Shown here: piece after piece, positions 34,099 through 45,569 of the stretch
Position numbering within the stretch: the stretch's first letter is position 1
How the letters are laid out: each line of letters opens with the position of its first letter
Source: Hanleya hanleyi
Lineage: Eukaryota; Mollusca; Polyplacophora; Lepidopleurida; Hanleyidae
Length of the DNA: 64,000 bases
Direction of reading: 5' to 3'
Assembly: GCA_036873755.1 (NCBI GenBank)
Contig: JAVTVY010025208.1
Span: 1-64,000 of the forward strand
Notes under the pieces: model-generated
Told to the model about the DNA's origin: nothing
The model's input: the letters and a program-made list of their open reading frames with translations, nothing else
The model's database searches: none
Translations under genes and position numbers: made by a program

Positions 34099-35300
34099 TA
34101 GGGACTGCAATCAAAACGTGAGTGAATTGTCGGCTAGTATTGTATGTGTACATACAGACATGTGAATGTTAAACACGATTAAACGCAACATTAAAAAAAA
34201 TGGTGAAAAACGATTCCGGAGTATTGACAAGAAGTCATATGACCCCACAGACAAATATACTGACTGTATATCACGAAAACAGTACAAGAATCAAAAGTGA
34301 TCCTTGTGGTGATTTGTATCCCAGCCACGTTTTTATTTTAGCTGCACAGCGACGAAAAGGTAAGATATTAGAAGCAGCAGGATCTCAAGGCTTTGTCTCG
34401 TAAACTTAACATCTGCTAATTTCGTTCTTCGAGCCATTGACCAAAACAAAGCTTTATTCGGCCGACATCATTTTAGGTCGCTTCAACTGACAACCTCTAA
34501 ACGGAAACAGAATGAGGCATCATGCTGTAATTTTAGTACCCGCCTCACTGTCAGAAGGATATGGTCGCGCTGACCGTTCAGTTTTGGAACGCACGTGACC
34601 GTCCCTACTTTATGGCTATCCCTTTCAGGCGCACCACAGTGACCATATCATGATCGGGCTAGATAATTGGTAGTATGGTTGGTCATCACGTGTGTACCAG
34701 AAAATGGATCGTCAGAGTGATCTTTTCCTTATGACGGTATACCGTGTGCTTGTTGCCTTGTGTGTTTGTCCGGATCGTACGTGACAATTTAAGTGAAAGT
34801 GTCCACGCTTGTGTGGACATTAGCATGCGAAGTTTTTGTACTAAGTCCGTAAAATCTCCAAACCTAACTTGTTCATACCCATGACAAATATTACTCTGTT
34901 TAGTCAGAACAGTAAGATAAAATAGGTCAGATACAGCCGATATTGTGTAGTTTTTGGTGCGTATATTCGCGTAAACACTGATATTTTCAGGTGTTACATC
35001 TATTCTCCGACGATAGAGCATGAATATTTTATATAAGCACCAGTCCACTGAGACTATTACTGAGATGTATTTACGTTCACATTGCGACTTCCTGTCATCC
35101 AATTGTGGCTCGAATTTCCTTTGATCGTTTCCTTGTAACATTTTCACTACATAAGTCACCCGATGAGTATTTCAAATATCGCATATGGCGTATTTGAAAT
35201 ACTCTACAGCTGACCTCCTTTTCGCAGATTACGCGAATAGAGGCGGAGCATGCTATAATGATCAGTGGATAAAACAGTTACATGAGAGACACGCGACAAT
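34099..35300. repeat. Family L repeat, copy A, part 2
   Basis: Continues copy A after the LINE insertion and aligns with 52540-53540, 59080-60140 and 63010-64000. Shared words include GTACCAGAAAATGGATCGTC, TCCGTAAAATCTCCAAACCT and ATCTATTCTCCGACGA. Near 35171-35204 it has a near-palindrome TATTTCAAATATCGCATATG, also in copy D. ORFs here show no domain. Confidence 0.75.
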
Positions 35301-35355
35301 GTATGCCAAATATTGGTACGATATTGCACTCTCCAATATCTGGCATACATTATTA

Positions 35356-35494
35356 GTTATATGCCGCCCTTCCGGGGTAATACGGGATGAGATTTGGTTT
35401 CTCTCGCCATATTTTTCCGAGGCGCAGCCGAGGAAAAATATGGCGAGAGAAACCAAATCGAATCCCGTATTATCCCGGAAGGGCGATGTATAAC
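35356..35494. mobile_element. 139-bp near-perfect hairpin
   Basis: Mirrored bases sum to 70850 throughout: GTTATA at 35356 with TATAAC at 35489, CGCCCTT at 35365 with AAGGGCG at 35479, CTCTCGCCAT at 35401 with its complement ending 35449. Arms of about 63 bp have few mismatches and a short loop (GAGGCGCAGCCGA). It could be a tiny foldback MITE or a long hairpin RNA source. No clear TSD. Confidence 0.8.
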
Positions 35495-36068
35495 GAATTT
35501 ATCATATCTCAGAGCATTAAGAATCACTTTGGACTTCAAGGCCGACATAATGGAACGGACTTCGATCGGACTTGCACTGGTTTCAGAACGATCCACAGCA
35601 TGCACCGGAAAAAATGAACACAAAGACAAATGTATCATTTTTACAATCCTCATCTTTAAAACGTACTAAGGGAGGAGCAAAGATAACGATAACATATACT
35701 GTAATCCGTGAACAATGAACCCGGTTTCCGTGTGAAATACCGGTGGTCTTCGGTGATAAAGAATGAACAATCTAACTTCAAATTCAGCTTCATCTCTTAT
35801 GTTCTATTCTGAAAATCAGAAACGTATAAAATACTGGAACATTAAGCTTAATCTCAATTTCATATTTAATATTTAATAACCATCGACGAGTATAATATCT
35901 AGATTATATACCTTTTGTTAATAAATACATCGAAAGACCCGTTCCGGATTCACATCTGTTGCGTGGATATGTAAGTTTCAAATACACGTGTGAACTGTTA
36001 CATTTCCATTCTGTCTATAATTCAACACCGTGTCACTCGACAGTGTCACTTGTGTCATGTTTCCATAA

Positions 36069-37697
36069 CATCACACAGGAGAAGGACCAACATGAACTGA
36101 CTTAAATTTACAGTTCGAGAGAAAAATCGGAAAAATCAAACTATCCTGCACAATTTGGCAGAAGTATAGGTATTTGCTTCATTTTCGCACGATGATGTTG
36201 ATTGCATTTATTGTGCAGTTATTGAACATTGGCGCTGAGGGATTTGCGGCGACCAGGATAGCTGTGGGAATGTCACACGATGTGGGCGGGACAGCGGTGC
36301 TGTCGAATTCACAAAACAGCTGATTAAGATCAAAATCAAAGTCGTCGGCATGGCCTTCTGCTCGTACATCCTGGGTGTGTAACACGGCCGACGTGGCATC
36401 ATTTGACGTGGGTGCAGGGTACTGAGAAGATGATGTCACAGTTTCTGCAGGATGGGGTTTGACAAGAACATTTACTGGAAGTGTATGCGTACCGGTATTC
36501 GTCTTTCGGGTTGAACCCATCGTGTCAGGAAAGGCTACTGACGCAACCGTGTGGCCCATTTGCAGTTTCTCGCCATCACTTACTCGCTGGTAAACCGACA
36601 GCGACGAGACAGATCTGTGACCTGTGACAGCCATTATTTGAGATGCTGAATAGTTGTTTCTACCAAGGATGGTGATGCCGGTTGCTCGTATACTGTGGTT
36701 AGTGTATGGTTCCGAAAGTTTCAGACGAGTGCCCAGGTTGGTCATGAAGGCTGCCAAGCGGTGTTTCCCAATAGGTTTGTTATAATACCAAACTTTATCG
36801 TCGTCGAGGAAACCGGGTACTGCCACAAGCGATCACATTTCGGATGGAGTTTGGAGATATAACTTTCGAATGAAGCAACAGGACAGAACGGGGAACCTTC
36901 TTCTTCAGGCATGAATCCGGTAACACCCTCTTTTTGCTGGGCCCGGCGATTTTTTGTGAGTTCATCCTCCTTTTTTTTCACATACCTCTGCCCAGTTTTC
37001 GGGTCCCGCTTGATGATGAATGTGTTTTTTGTCATCTTTTCCATATTCTCCACTCCCCTTCTAAAGAAGAACAGACGTACATCGAACTGAACTTTATTTG
37101 CAAGCCCAGTTGGGGTTTTTGGGGACATGAGAACAGACTTGTAGAGTTTACAACGATCGGACTCGTTTATGGGCTCATAATGATCGGTGTCGCCTTTTCC
37201 AGATGCCTTCAACTCTGCAAGTGCGGTTTTGAAGCACTCGTTGGCTTCATTAAACTCCGAATTTCTAATCAAATCAAAAGTTTTCAAATACGGTGGGGCC
37301 TTCAGGTAACGATTCAGAGAATGTCGAAAGTTTTCGAGAGTGGATGTTTTGTACAATTCTCCGTCTTGTTTTCGGGCATCCAAATAAAAATGACTGAGTA
37401 CCTCTGCTAACCTCTCGGCCGAGAATCCTTCGAATTCTTCACTCTGTCCCTTCTCTTTCAGGCAATACTTCAAAGTTCTGGCGGACGCTTTGTTCGACTT
37501 TTTTGTGTTGCTGGGAATAATATTAGCCCGCTTTTCAACAACTTCATCGTCCGTGTGAGACGCGAAACGTTTGCCTGATTCAGCCATTTTGTTTAGCAGA
37601 CGATGTAATCTAGTGAACACCTGTTCGTTGCCCTTGGCGACGGGGGTATACGATATATATTCGACCAGCAAGTTGGCAATACAGCATCACACAGGAG
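36069..37697. mobile_element. Crypton-like element bounded by CATCACACAGGAG
   Basis: CATCACACAGGAG is present exactly at 36069-36081 and 37685-37697, bracketing the recombinase gene in direct orientation. Cryptons have short direct rather than inverted ends, which fits. A LINE-mediated retrocopy would need an A-rich 3' end, which is not seen here. Confidence 0.55.
36179..37587 (-). pseudogene. Crypton-like tyrosine recombinase (ZMYM2/QRICH1-type domain), frameshifted
   Basis: I place the start at the Met at 37587 (MAESGKRFASHTDDEVVEKR), typical for this family; an upstream Met at 37671 is possible. Residues 30-110 form the SAM-like core-binding region (KSNKASARTLKYC, LENFRHSLNRYL). The first catalytic Arg is in RLFFFRRGVENM (about 176-177). 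After a frame change near 36815 the second frame carries DDDKVWYYNKPIGKH, the HxxR box NHSIRATGITILGR, a TGHRSVSSLSVYQR block with the second His and the Tyr nucleophile, and an S/T-rich tail. All tetrad residues survive, so only the frameshift (or an assembly error) breaks it. It could be a Crypton transposon gene or a domesticated relative. It is flanked by a 13-bp direct repeat. Confidence 0.85.
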
Positions 37698-37789
37698 GTC
37701 TGTCAGCCAATCAAAAGTCTACATGCTTCTCTGAGATATGATAATGTCTCGTGTCATCACGTAACTACAACATAATTTACATCTCGGGA

Positions 37790-38110
37790 ATAAAGGCAAT
37801 GTATCCGTATTAATGATGCATTTTTGGAATCCATATACACTGGTCATTCGAAACAAAGGAAAATAATGGTGAGACAGACAGGTTACTGAAAACTCGACTC
37901 CGATTTATCCCGTAAATGGAGTTATCCGAAAAAAAAGATTATAGAATATAATCCGTCCTGAAATAATTTACAATGTGAGCTGATAAATATTTACTGTATT
38001 TGTGTCTTTCATCACGATTTCTTGTTTGAATTTATTGAACCCTGGCTGATTATACTAGGAAGACATCTGCTAGCAAAATCAACAATAACATTGATCCCTC
38101 TTTGGATACA
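37790..38110. repeat. Family L repeat, copy A, part 3
   Basis: Aligns with the ends of copy B (53545-53785) and copy C (60150-60405), sharing GGAATCCATATACACTGGTC, CTCCGATTTATCCC and AACATCTGCTAGCAAAATCA. It places the hairpin and Crypton segment between parts 2 and 3. Confidence 0.7.
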
Positions 38111-38595
38111 TATACTTGTTGTCACCTCCGAGATGTCCCGAAGTGATAATGGTATACCTAGACACTGAATATTACGTTATCTGCGTAGTCTATGAGTTAA
38201 AAACATTCCAGACTTGGTATACTATAGTCACTCAGGAAATAAATGTTGGAAGTTGTTAGCGTGCGGTTCACTATTACACTGTGCAGATGTTGAATTAGTG
38301 GCTGTATACACGCGGTTAAGTTAGCATAAAGCACTACTGACTTATGTGTGCAGAAAAAAAACTAACTAATCAGTTAGAGACGGAGTGTGGTTTCATCTGT
38401 CGAGGTTCTGAGTAGGATTTGGTAGTCTGGAAATTGTTCTCAACTGTGAATAAGTGAACACATTTCATTCTGGCCTGAAGAACAACGCTCTCGTTTACCA
38501 ATGGGTAATACATGACAATCGAAGCAAGAACAGTTCTCTTCGGTGCATGGCTGAGATACAATTTATCAATGGAATTCGTTTTAGTTTTTGCGATC

Positions 38596-39400
38596 TACAG
38601 TACCGACCAGATTAAAGGTTCGCCTAACGGACTCATCTAACGGACTAACGCGCTTCAAATTAATGCGCTCAGTGGGAGGCCTAGCACGCTCCCAAACGCA
38701 CTCGAAAATTCCTAACGGTCTGCTAACGTTCTCTTTATTCTACGTAACGAACTCGGACAATAGGCAGGTCGAGCAGCTGCCAGACGGGACAGCGGGGGTC
38801 AGTAACGTGTTCTTTGTTCAACGTAACGCCCTCGGAGAAATTGACATGCTGGTTATACTAACGTGCGCTTTGTCCGACCTAACGCACTCGCGGGACGAAT
38901 ATGATCAGCCAAATAACTGAGGCATATATCTATGTAAACTGGAAAATAGGAAATGATATAATTAATTAGTTTGACATCTTCGTTTCAATGGCGATGACAA
39001 GCTAATACATTTGATTGCATCGACACTAAAAATAATTGCCCCCGAACTAGAATTACTGATAGTATCCGAAACATCAAGATATATCTTATAGTGTCGGGTT
39101 TGTCCATATTCGTTCTGCGAGCGCGTTACGTTGGACAAAGAGCACGTTAGTGTAATAGTGACGACGATTATCCTAGAGCGTTAGGTTGAACAAAGAGCAC
39201 GTTAATAACGCATGTGGCTTGTCAAAGTGAACTAAAAATAATGTCTCGGTACACAATGTCAATTTTTATATGTTTCTCTTGAGAAAAATATGTCATCCCG
39301 GAGTTGCAAATAAAGAAAAAAATATGCTAGTTAGGTTATTAGATAGTAGCCGGACATTATCGGTTATTATTCCCTTTTATGCAGAGCTTATCAGCTACAG
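38596..39400. repeat. TAACG-motif element with Tc1-type TIR
   Basis: Starts TACAGTACCGACCAGATTAA, which recurs inverted at 49714-49733. It then has many TAACGNNCTC words in one orientation (38615-38885) and the reverse (GAGCGCGTTACG, GAGCGTTAGGTTGAAC) at 39115-39200. The part from 38789 is duplicated at 39848. TA at the end is consistent with Tc1/mariner. No transposase. Confidence 0.6.
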
Positions 39401-39847
39401 CTATACTCGGTCTGCCATTTACACGATGACAGTTTACCTATATTTTCTCAAACCTGATCTCCTCGTATCCATGTATCTTGCGCAGATTTATGAATGAATG
39501 ATTTTGATCCTTCCTAAAATACGGTCATAACAGATGATAGGTATGACCTAACAAGGCGATCAGAGTCCTAGCCAAACCCGAGTGTCGGATGGGCTCAGAT
39601 AATTTTGCAAGATCATTACCATTGTTTCTGATGAGGTAAAATAGATGCGGCCCATGTATATTGAAAAGATTTTCGCCATTTCATATTAATAGTAGCCACA
39701 GCTGTTCCTTAGTTCCCTCCCCCTGCCTCCCCCCCCCCCACACCAGATAGGTCTGAAGGGAGTGAATATGATACTTATCACTGAAGGTGGACAGATGAAA
39801 TATAAAGGGGAAAATGGACGGATCGAGAAATTGTCACGATACTAGAC

Positions 39848-40400
39848 CTGACAGCGGGGGTCATTAATGTGCTCCTTGTTAAACATAACGCACTCGGACA
39901 AACTGGCATGCGGGTTATTGTAACGTGCAATTTATTTGACATAGCGCCATCGCAGAATGTTGGCAGGCGAATCATTGCGGCATGCTAGAATTAATTAGTT
40001 CGTTGTCCTCGTTTCAATAAAGATGATACGCAAATAAATTCGATTACAGTCGAAACTGAATATAAATCCAGTCGAACTGGAGTTACTGGTAGCATCCGAT
40101 ACATGAATATCTCATCATGCCGAGTTTGTCTATATATTCGTTCTGCCGGTGTGTTACTTTGGGCAAAGGGCAAGATAGTGTAATCATCACAATACTCATT
40201 CGAGAGCGCTAGGTTGAACAAAGAAAAGACTAATAACCTAAAATTATTTGACAGAGTGAACGGAAACAATGCTCCAGGGAACAAGGACTATTTTCGGTTG
40301 GGAAAATATGCCGTACATGAGTTGCAAATAAAACAAAAAATATCCTGGCTATGTTATTAGATACGAGCCGGACATTATCGGCATATCCAGAGTTATGCAG
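39848..40400. repeat. Local direct duplication of the TAACG element
   Basis: Diverged direct copy of about 38789-39400, offset about 1.05 kb. Shared words include GACAGCGGGGGTCA, AATTAATTAGTT, TTCGTTCTGC, TGAACAAAGA and GCCGGACATTATCGG. The outer TIR part is not duplicated. Confidence 0.7.
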
Positions 40401-40449
40401 CTATGACGAGGACTAAAGAGAGTGTCCGATGAAGCAATGCAGAATATAA

Positions 40450-41100
40450 AGGAATCGTCTACTAGCTAAGTTGAGAAGTTACGCAATTAGGTGAGAAAAG
40501 AAGAAAGCGTTTATTGATGGAGTTTCGCTGACAAAGAGGGGAAAATTGCTGACAAAGTTGAACAGTTACGATTTCAGGAAAGACACACTGCGAACAAAAT
40601 TGTGTTGAAATCATTTTAGCACCAGAATTGAATTGAAAATAACACAATTTGGGTTACAATCAACACCGATGTGTGTTAACTCAACTAGATTTTGTGTTGA
40701 TATATGGAATTCAGCACAAAACATTTTGTGTTGAAGCCATTTTAGCACAATATTTTGTTAAAACAACACAATTATTTTCTCAGTGCAGGTCTATAGAATT
40801 TACGCTGTCAGAAAAAAGAGAGACCGATATAGCTGGAGTTACACAGTTACGCTGAGAAAAGATAAAGGACCTTACGAAGTTACGCACTTACCCTTGAATG
40901 AAATAAACTCGCCCATCACTGGAGTTACACAGTTACATGTAAGCTGAGAGAAAAAAGTAAAATTCACCGAAGTTACGCAATTACGCTCTCAAGAAAGAGA
41001 TGCCTATAGCTGGAGTTACGCAGTTACAGTGAGCAGAAGAGAAAGGATCTCTCGCAGTTAGACAATTACACTGAGCAAAAATAAAAGCTTCACTCGCCAA
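40450..41100. repeat. Degenerate GTTACGCAGTTACG minisatellite
   Basis: Words like GGAGTTACACAGTTACG, GAAGTTACGCAATTACG and GGAGTTACGCAGTTACA recur at irregular ~40-60-bp spacing, alternating with GAGAAAAGA blocks. A 200-bp MITE (40586-40785) is inserted in it. Confidence 0.7.
40586..40785. mobile_element. 200-bp MITE with CACTG ends and AACACAA palindromes
   Basis: Ends CACTGCGAACAAAATTGTG and CACAATTATTTTCTCAGTG are inverted copies, flanked by CA on each side. The interior repeats AACACAAT/ATTGTGTT and AACACAAAATTTTGTGTT-like words. Architecture parallels the CACTCTTAAAAC cluster at 8268, with a different palindromic word. Confidence 0.7.
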
Positions 41101-41391
41101 TCTGTTTGTTAGAATTTTGGTTACGCGGGTTGAATTTCATCGATATTGAGAAGTAAATTTTGATTATCAACGAGAATCGATCCCAGGGCCCTTCGAATGT
41201 GTATGTTTTGTATGTAATGACTATGCGTTGTCATAACGTACTATGAATCCAAAAACCAACTGAACGAAATGAAATCAATTGTAACAGTGCTAGCCTGGTA
41301 ACTGACATGTGGAACAAGATAAGAAACGACAAAGAATTGTTTGATTTTTCTCGCATCTTTAAACCGACGGAGAAATACATCTGGCTCTGAA

Positions 41392-42105
41392 TCCAGGGCA
41401 TTTCCCCCAGTGGACATTTTTCCCATCGGACATATAAAAACGATATATGGATTTCCACATATGTTTTACGATAAATGAGTCAAATAGTGATAATATGTTA
41501 TACATATACACAGTATATAGCAGTATTATATTATATAGTCATATAGCACATTTTAAAACAACATATCACATATTTTTACAATAAGTTTTAAAAAATAACA
41601 TAATATTCATATACATAGTATATATTTTAACATTTTAAGAAAATATTACATCACATAGTGGTAAAATAAAAGATGTATTTTTAAACAATATAATTTTGTT
41701 CTATTTTTTACCTGTTTTCACTGCAGTTCAGTTTTATGTTCATCAAATGGCTTCATGACACCGACCTACGAACGGATAATGTTACGCTATATACCATGTA
41801 TACATCTTTTATATTGTTTTAAAATGTGCTATTAGATTGTATAATACTGATATACACTGTGGCTATGTATAATATCTTATCACATTTGTGACTCATTTAT
41901 CGTAAAACATATGTGGAAATCGTTATATCCTTATCTACAGAAAAAAATGGTGTTATTGCCAAATTATTTGAAAACCATGTTCAAAATAACCTAAAAATAT
42001 AGGATGGGGGAAATGTCCACTGGGGAAAATGCCCACTGGGGGAATGTCCATGGGGGAAATGTCCACTGGGGGAAATGTCCACTGGCGGAAATGTCCGTAC
42101 ACCGA
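41392..42105. mobile_element. Hairpin element with GGGGAAATGTCCACT ends
   Basis: The left end has the complement of GGGGGAAATGTCCACTGG (41400-41420); the right end has about six ~16-bp copies of GGGGAAATGTCCACTG (42003-42100). Inside, 41440-41570 pairs with 41800-41940 (TTTCCACATATGTTTTACGA and complement). The centre is very AT-rich and non-coding. Confidence 0.7.
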
Positions 42106-43310
42106 CTGCACTGAGATATCTTATCTTTGCTGAAGTTTGAAGGAGATTAGACTTAAAGAATAGCTCTGTGAATGTTCCAACGAATGTTCACTTGAAACAT
42201 CAACTGAATCTCATTTGCATACTACATGTATGCCTACATATCGTATTTACATTTCAAACTCCGGTATCTCTGAAACCGCGCGGAATATCTACATAGGATA
42301 AACAGAACTTAACTGAGAATCATGAGCACCTTTTTTCTCTCTTGAAAGTGACCCCAGATCATTTGGATCATAATCAGCTACTAACTATAAAAATTTTACC
42401 GTTACCGTTTTGTGTTGCTCTATTAATAACAGAAAGTGACTAAAATTAGCGAAAACAGCGTGAATGTCGAGCTGGATAAGAAATATATGTTAAAACGAAG
42501 CCCGACCGCCAAGTACAGCGGCAGAAACAGAAATAGGATCCGACATATCGATAACATAAGTCCATGACATTATCCCCTAAGACTGTTTACGCAGTCACTG
42601 TTTCCCCACCGACATTTTTCCCCACGACAGTATCCCCACACGACATTTTCCCCACCCTAATATTATGTGCTGTAATAATTCGATCTGCTGACAATCACAG
42701 TCGCGGTCTGCCGACAATCACAGTCGCACTTATTTCTCCACCTTGAATTTTTTTAAAGTTGGGACGTTGGAGAGTTCCATGAATTCATGGGAGATTACTT
42801 TTTAGTTGATCATCGGAAGAGCAGCAGCAAGATGACAATTGTATGAAGAGATGTTCATATCCACCCCCACTTTCTCGGGGTGTTCTGACGATTTAGACAG
42901 ACCTGAACTTTCAAACAGTACATTATCACAATAAATCTACTCAAAAGTATTGATTACCCACTGTATAGTCACAAACTATAGATAGCCTTGCCAGAAATTG
43001 ACGAAATAACACTTGAATTCAAATTTTCTGTGGTCTGTACAGGCATACATAAGACCATGCCAAGAAATAAATAACAGACAGAAAACAGAACATAACAACA
43101 ATAATATCGTAATATTATATATTGATAATATATTCTTATTTATCATGCCTGAAAACAAGGCACGTTTGCCAACATCTATCGATGTTCAGCTAAAAAGTAA
43201 TCTCCCTTGAATTCCTAGAACTTTCCTACGTGCCATTCTCATGGCATCTGATTGTATATCCAATATTGTCATATATATATGGCAAGTCAAAATGCTTTTT
43301 ATCCCGAATT

Positions 43311-43787
43311 TCCGATATCGGAAATGAAATTCTAATTTCCGATATCGGAAATTGCAATTCTGGAATTAGGATTTCCGATATCGGAAATTCAGTGACAATT
43401 TCCGATATCGGAAATAGAATTTCCCATATCGGTAATTCAATTTCCGATATCGGAAATAGAATTTCCCATATCGAAAATTGTCACTAAATTTCCGATATCG
43501 GAAATGAAAGCTCTGGAAGCTTTACAAAAACTAGAATTGCAATTTCCGATATCGGAAATTCAGTGACAATTTTCGATATCGGAAATTGAATTTCCGATAT
43601 GGGGAATTGAATTTCTGATATCGGGAATTTTCTCCGAGTTTCCGATATCGGAAATTGCAATTCTCGATATCGAAAATTCAATTTCCGATATCGGGAAGGA
43701 CATGAATTTCCGATATCGAAAATTTCAATTCCGATATCGGAAATTTCAATTCCTATATCAGGAATTCAATTTCCGATATCGGAAATT
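43311..43787. repeat. Array of 19 TTTCCGATATCGGAAAT palindromes
   Basis: I count 19 copies, full or degraded, of a ~20-bp perfect dyad centred on GATATC, in about 477 bp. Typical spacing is ~21 bp with short longer gaps (for example at 43500-43540). About half have the full TTTCCGATATCGGAAA core and the rest have one to three changes. Both strands read alike, so nested cruciforms are possible. Overlapping ORFs are artefacts. Confidence 0.9.
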
Positions 43788-43799
43788 CTTGAATAAAAG

Positions 43800-44435
43800 A
43801 CACTTTGGCTTGCCTATTTCTACGCTCTGGTGTCAAAGTGGGGCAAATTGCGGCGCGCGGCTGTTCTGCGCATGGCTCTAGCCCAGTCAACATCCACCGT
43901 TACTAAATGATTACCGAATGGGGCCGATGATTTCCGAAAAAGGTCAGCGTAACTTCGGCGAGCCAATCAACATAGGCGTTGTATATCGACGTATTTCTCG
44001 TCCACCTCCTTCATTGATTGTTTTTATTACTTGCTTGCACATGAATACATAATAATATATAACCCGCTGAAGTTCAGATGAGTAATTTTGGCTGAGTAAT
44101 TTTTCGATATTATATTTTGTGTTGACTTTGATCTGTATTGTGTTACCCTCCCTCACTGAGTTCAAAAGACCCGCGACATGAAACAGATATTCGAAACACA
44201 CGGCCATTATATGATTTTCTGAAAGACGCACGCTTGTTGATTGCCTGGTCACATCTGTCACACGCTTGATCCATTTTCCAGGGTCATTATCAATTCATGC
44301 TTACAATAGCTCTCAGTGTGAATCAGAATGCTAGCCCTTTAAATGTTATTTACAATATCTCCACGCGGTGATCAGCTGTGATGACGTAGTCAGCCGGAAA
44401 ATATAACACGCTCTCTCATTGGTTTTCTTTTCATT
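43800..44435. other. No gene recognised
   Basis: Spacer between the palindrome array and the LINE relic. A 105-residue antisense ORF (43944-44261) shows no recognised domain. Confidence 0.4.
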
Positions 44436-44439
44436 TCAA

Positions 44440-45330
44440 TCTTTATTTAACGTCGAAATGGTTATTACAGATAACATTAGCTACAAAAGCTATTGGTCCG
44501 ACCAACATATGTGTATATGTATATATATATATTTAAAAGAGTATGAAAGCATTATTGCATAACGCAGATAAAACGGACTAATTAACTGAAAAAAAGGACC
44601 GCAACACAACAGGAATACCACAAGATTCCTATTTACAAGGTAGTAAAACTAGGATAGGAATAATTAATTAGAAATGTTGTATCTGCAAAAAATAACAAGA
44701 ACAGCTTGAACCTTTTCACTTGCTAATTATTCGTTTAAAACATTTAAAATTGTCCTCATTTCTAATACCCGAGGGGAGATCATTCCAGATTTTGGCACCC
44801 GTGTATCCAAAACTTCTTTTGCCATGATTTTTCCCCTTGACTCGGGGTACCGATAGGATACTAGACTCTCCCCTCAGACCATATGAACTGTTTCGTCTAA
44901 TAAAAAATTGTCTTGCAGATATCCCGGAGACATGTTGTTTAAGATCTGAAAAACTTCCATAGCTAAGAGATGTGTCCTTCTTAAGTGAAATGTTGGGATA
45001 CCTGCTTTTTGTAATAAAATATCGTAGCTGCTAATAAAATCTTTAAAAACGAATCTCATGGCTCTTTCTTGAATTTTTTCATGTTCTTGGTGCTTGTTAA
45101 GCTGGTAAAATGCCACACAGTGGGATAATAGTTAAAACAGCAGAGTATAAAACTTTTGAAAACTGCAAGTCTTTTGAGCTGACTGCCAGAGTGTTGTCAT
45201 CGGCATAATTATAAATATCACGGTTTTGTATAACATGAAAAATATCGTTAATGAATATGTTAAGAAGAAGTGGGCCCAAAATGGCTTGGCGGAAAAGACG
45301 CAATGCTGCTGCGCGCCAGGCATTTGCATA
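44440..45330 (-). pseudogene. CR1-like LINE relic (RT motif and C-terminus)
   Basis: Minus strand: 45303-45160 encodes the RT block GPLLLNIFINDIFHVI then YNYADDNTLAVSS, containing the YADD catalytic motif. 45116-44874 encodes the C-terminal region (KIQERAMRFVFKDFISSYD, LRRTHLLAMEVFQILNNMSP). A further frame ends with GAKIWNDLPSGIRNE (about 44780). The segment between the RT block and the C-terminus is deleted, and frames are broken. The 3' end is near AACGTTAAATAAAG-like sequence at about 44440-44465. It lacks RNase H, unlike the I-type LINE. Confidence 0.8.
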
Positions 45331-45569
45331 GGGGTGAAGTCAGAGTCTGTTTACCAACGGATTGGAGGTTACAAACTCGGACGTTGGGAGAATGCTACGT
45401 GCCTACTTAAAAAAAATCAAGGTGGAGAAATGACCGCGACAGTGATTGTCGACAGGATCGAATTATTACAGCACGTGATATTAGGGTGGGGGGAACCTCA
45501 TACTGTCGTGGGGGAAAATGTCGTTGAGGAAACTGTCGCTGGGGAAACTGTCGTCGGCGGATAATGTCG

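Larger units (their letters stand above)
42566..45568. mobile_element. 3.0-kb TIR element carrying nested repeats
   Basis: Left 42566-42785 pairs inverted with right 45360-45568 through CCACCCTAATAT, GTGCTGTAATAATTCGATC, GACAATCACAGTCGCG and CTCCACCTTGA. Its ends carry CCCCACGACAGT/CGACATTTTCCCC words related to the minisatellite ends at 41392-42105. It encloses the palindrome array (43311) and a CR1-like relic (44440). Confidence 0.65.

Noticed and set aside
35185..35669. Coding ORFs of 60-100 residues on both strands near 35.2-35.7 kb
   Set aside because: They cross family L sequence and the 139-bp hairpin and mirror each other on opposite strands.
43230..43681. Periodic ISDIGN-type protein repeats
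   Set aside because: Direct translation of the GATATC palindrome array in both strands.
43311..43787. CRISPR-like array
   Set aside because: The repeated unit is a short self-complementary dyad without unique spacers of even length, and the surrounding DNA is animal transposon sequence.
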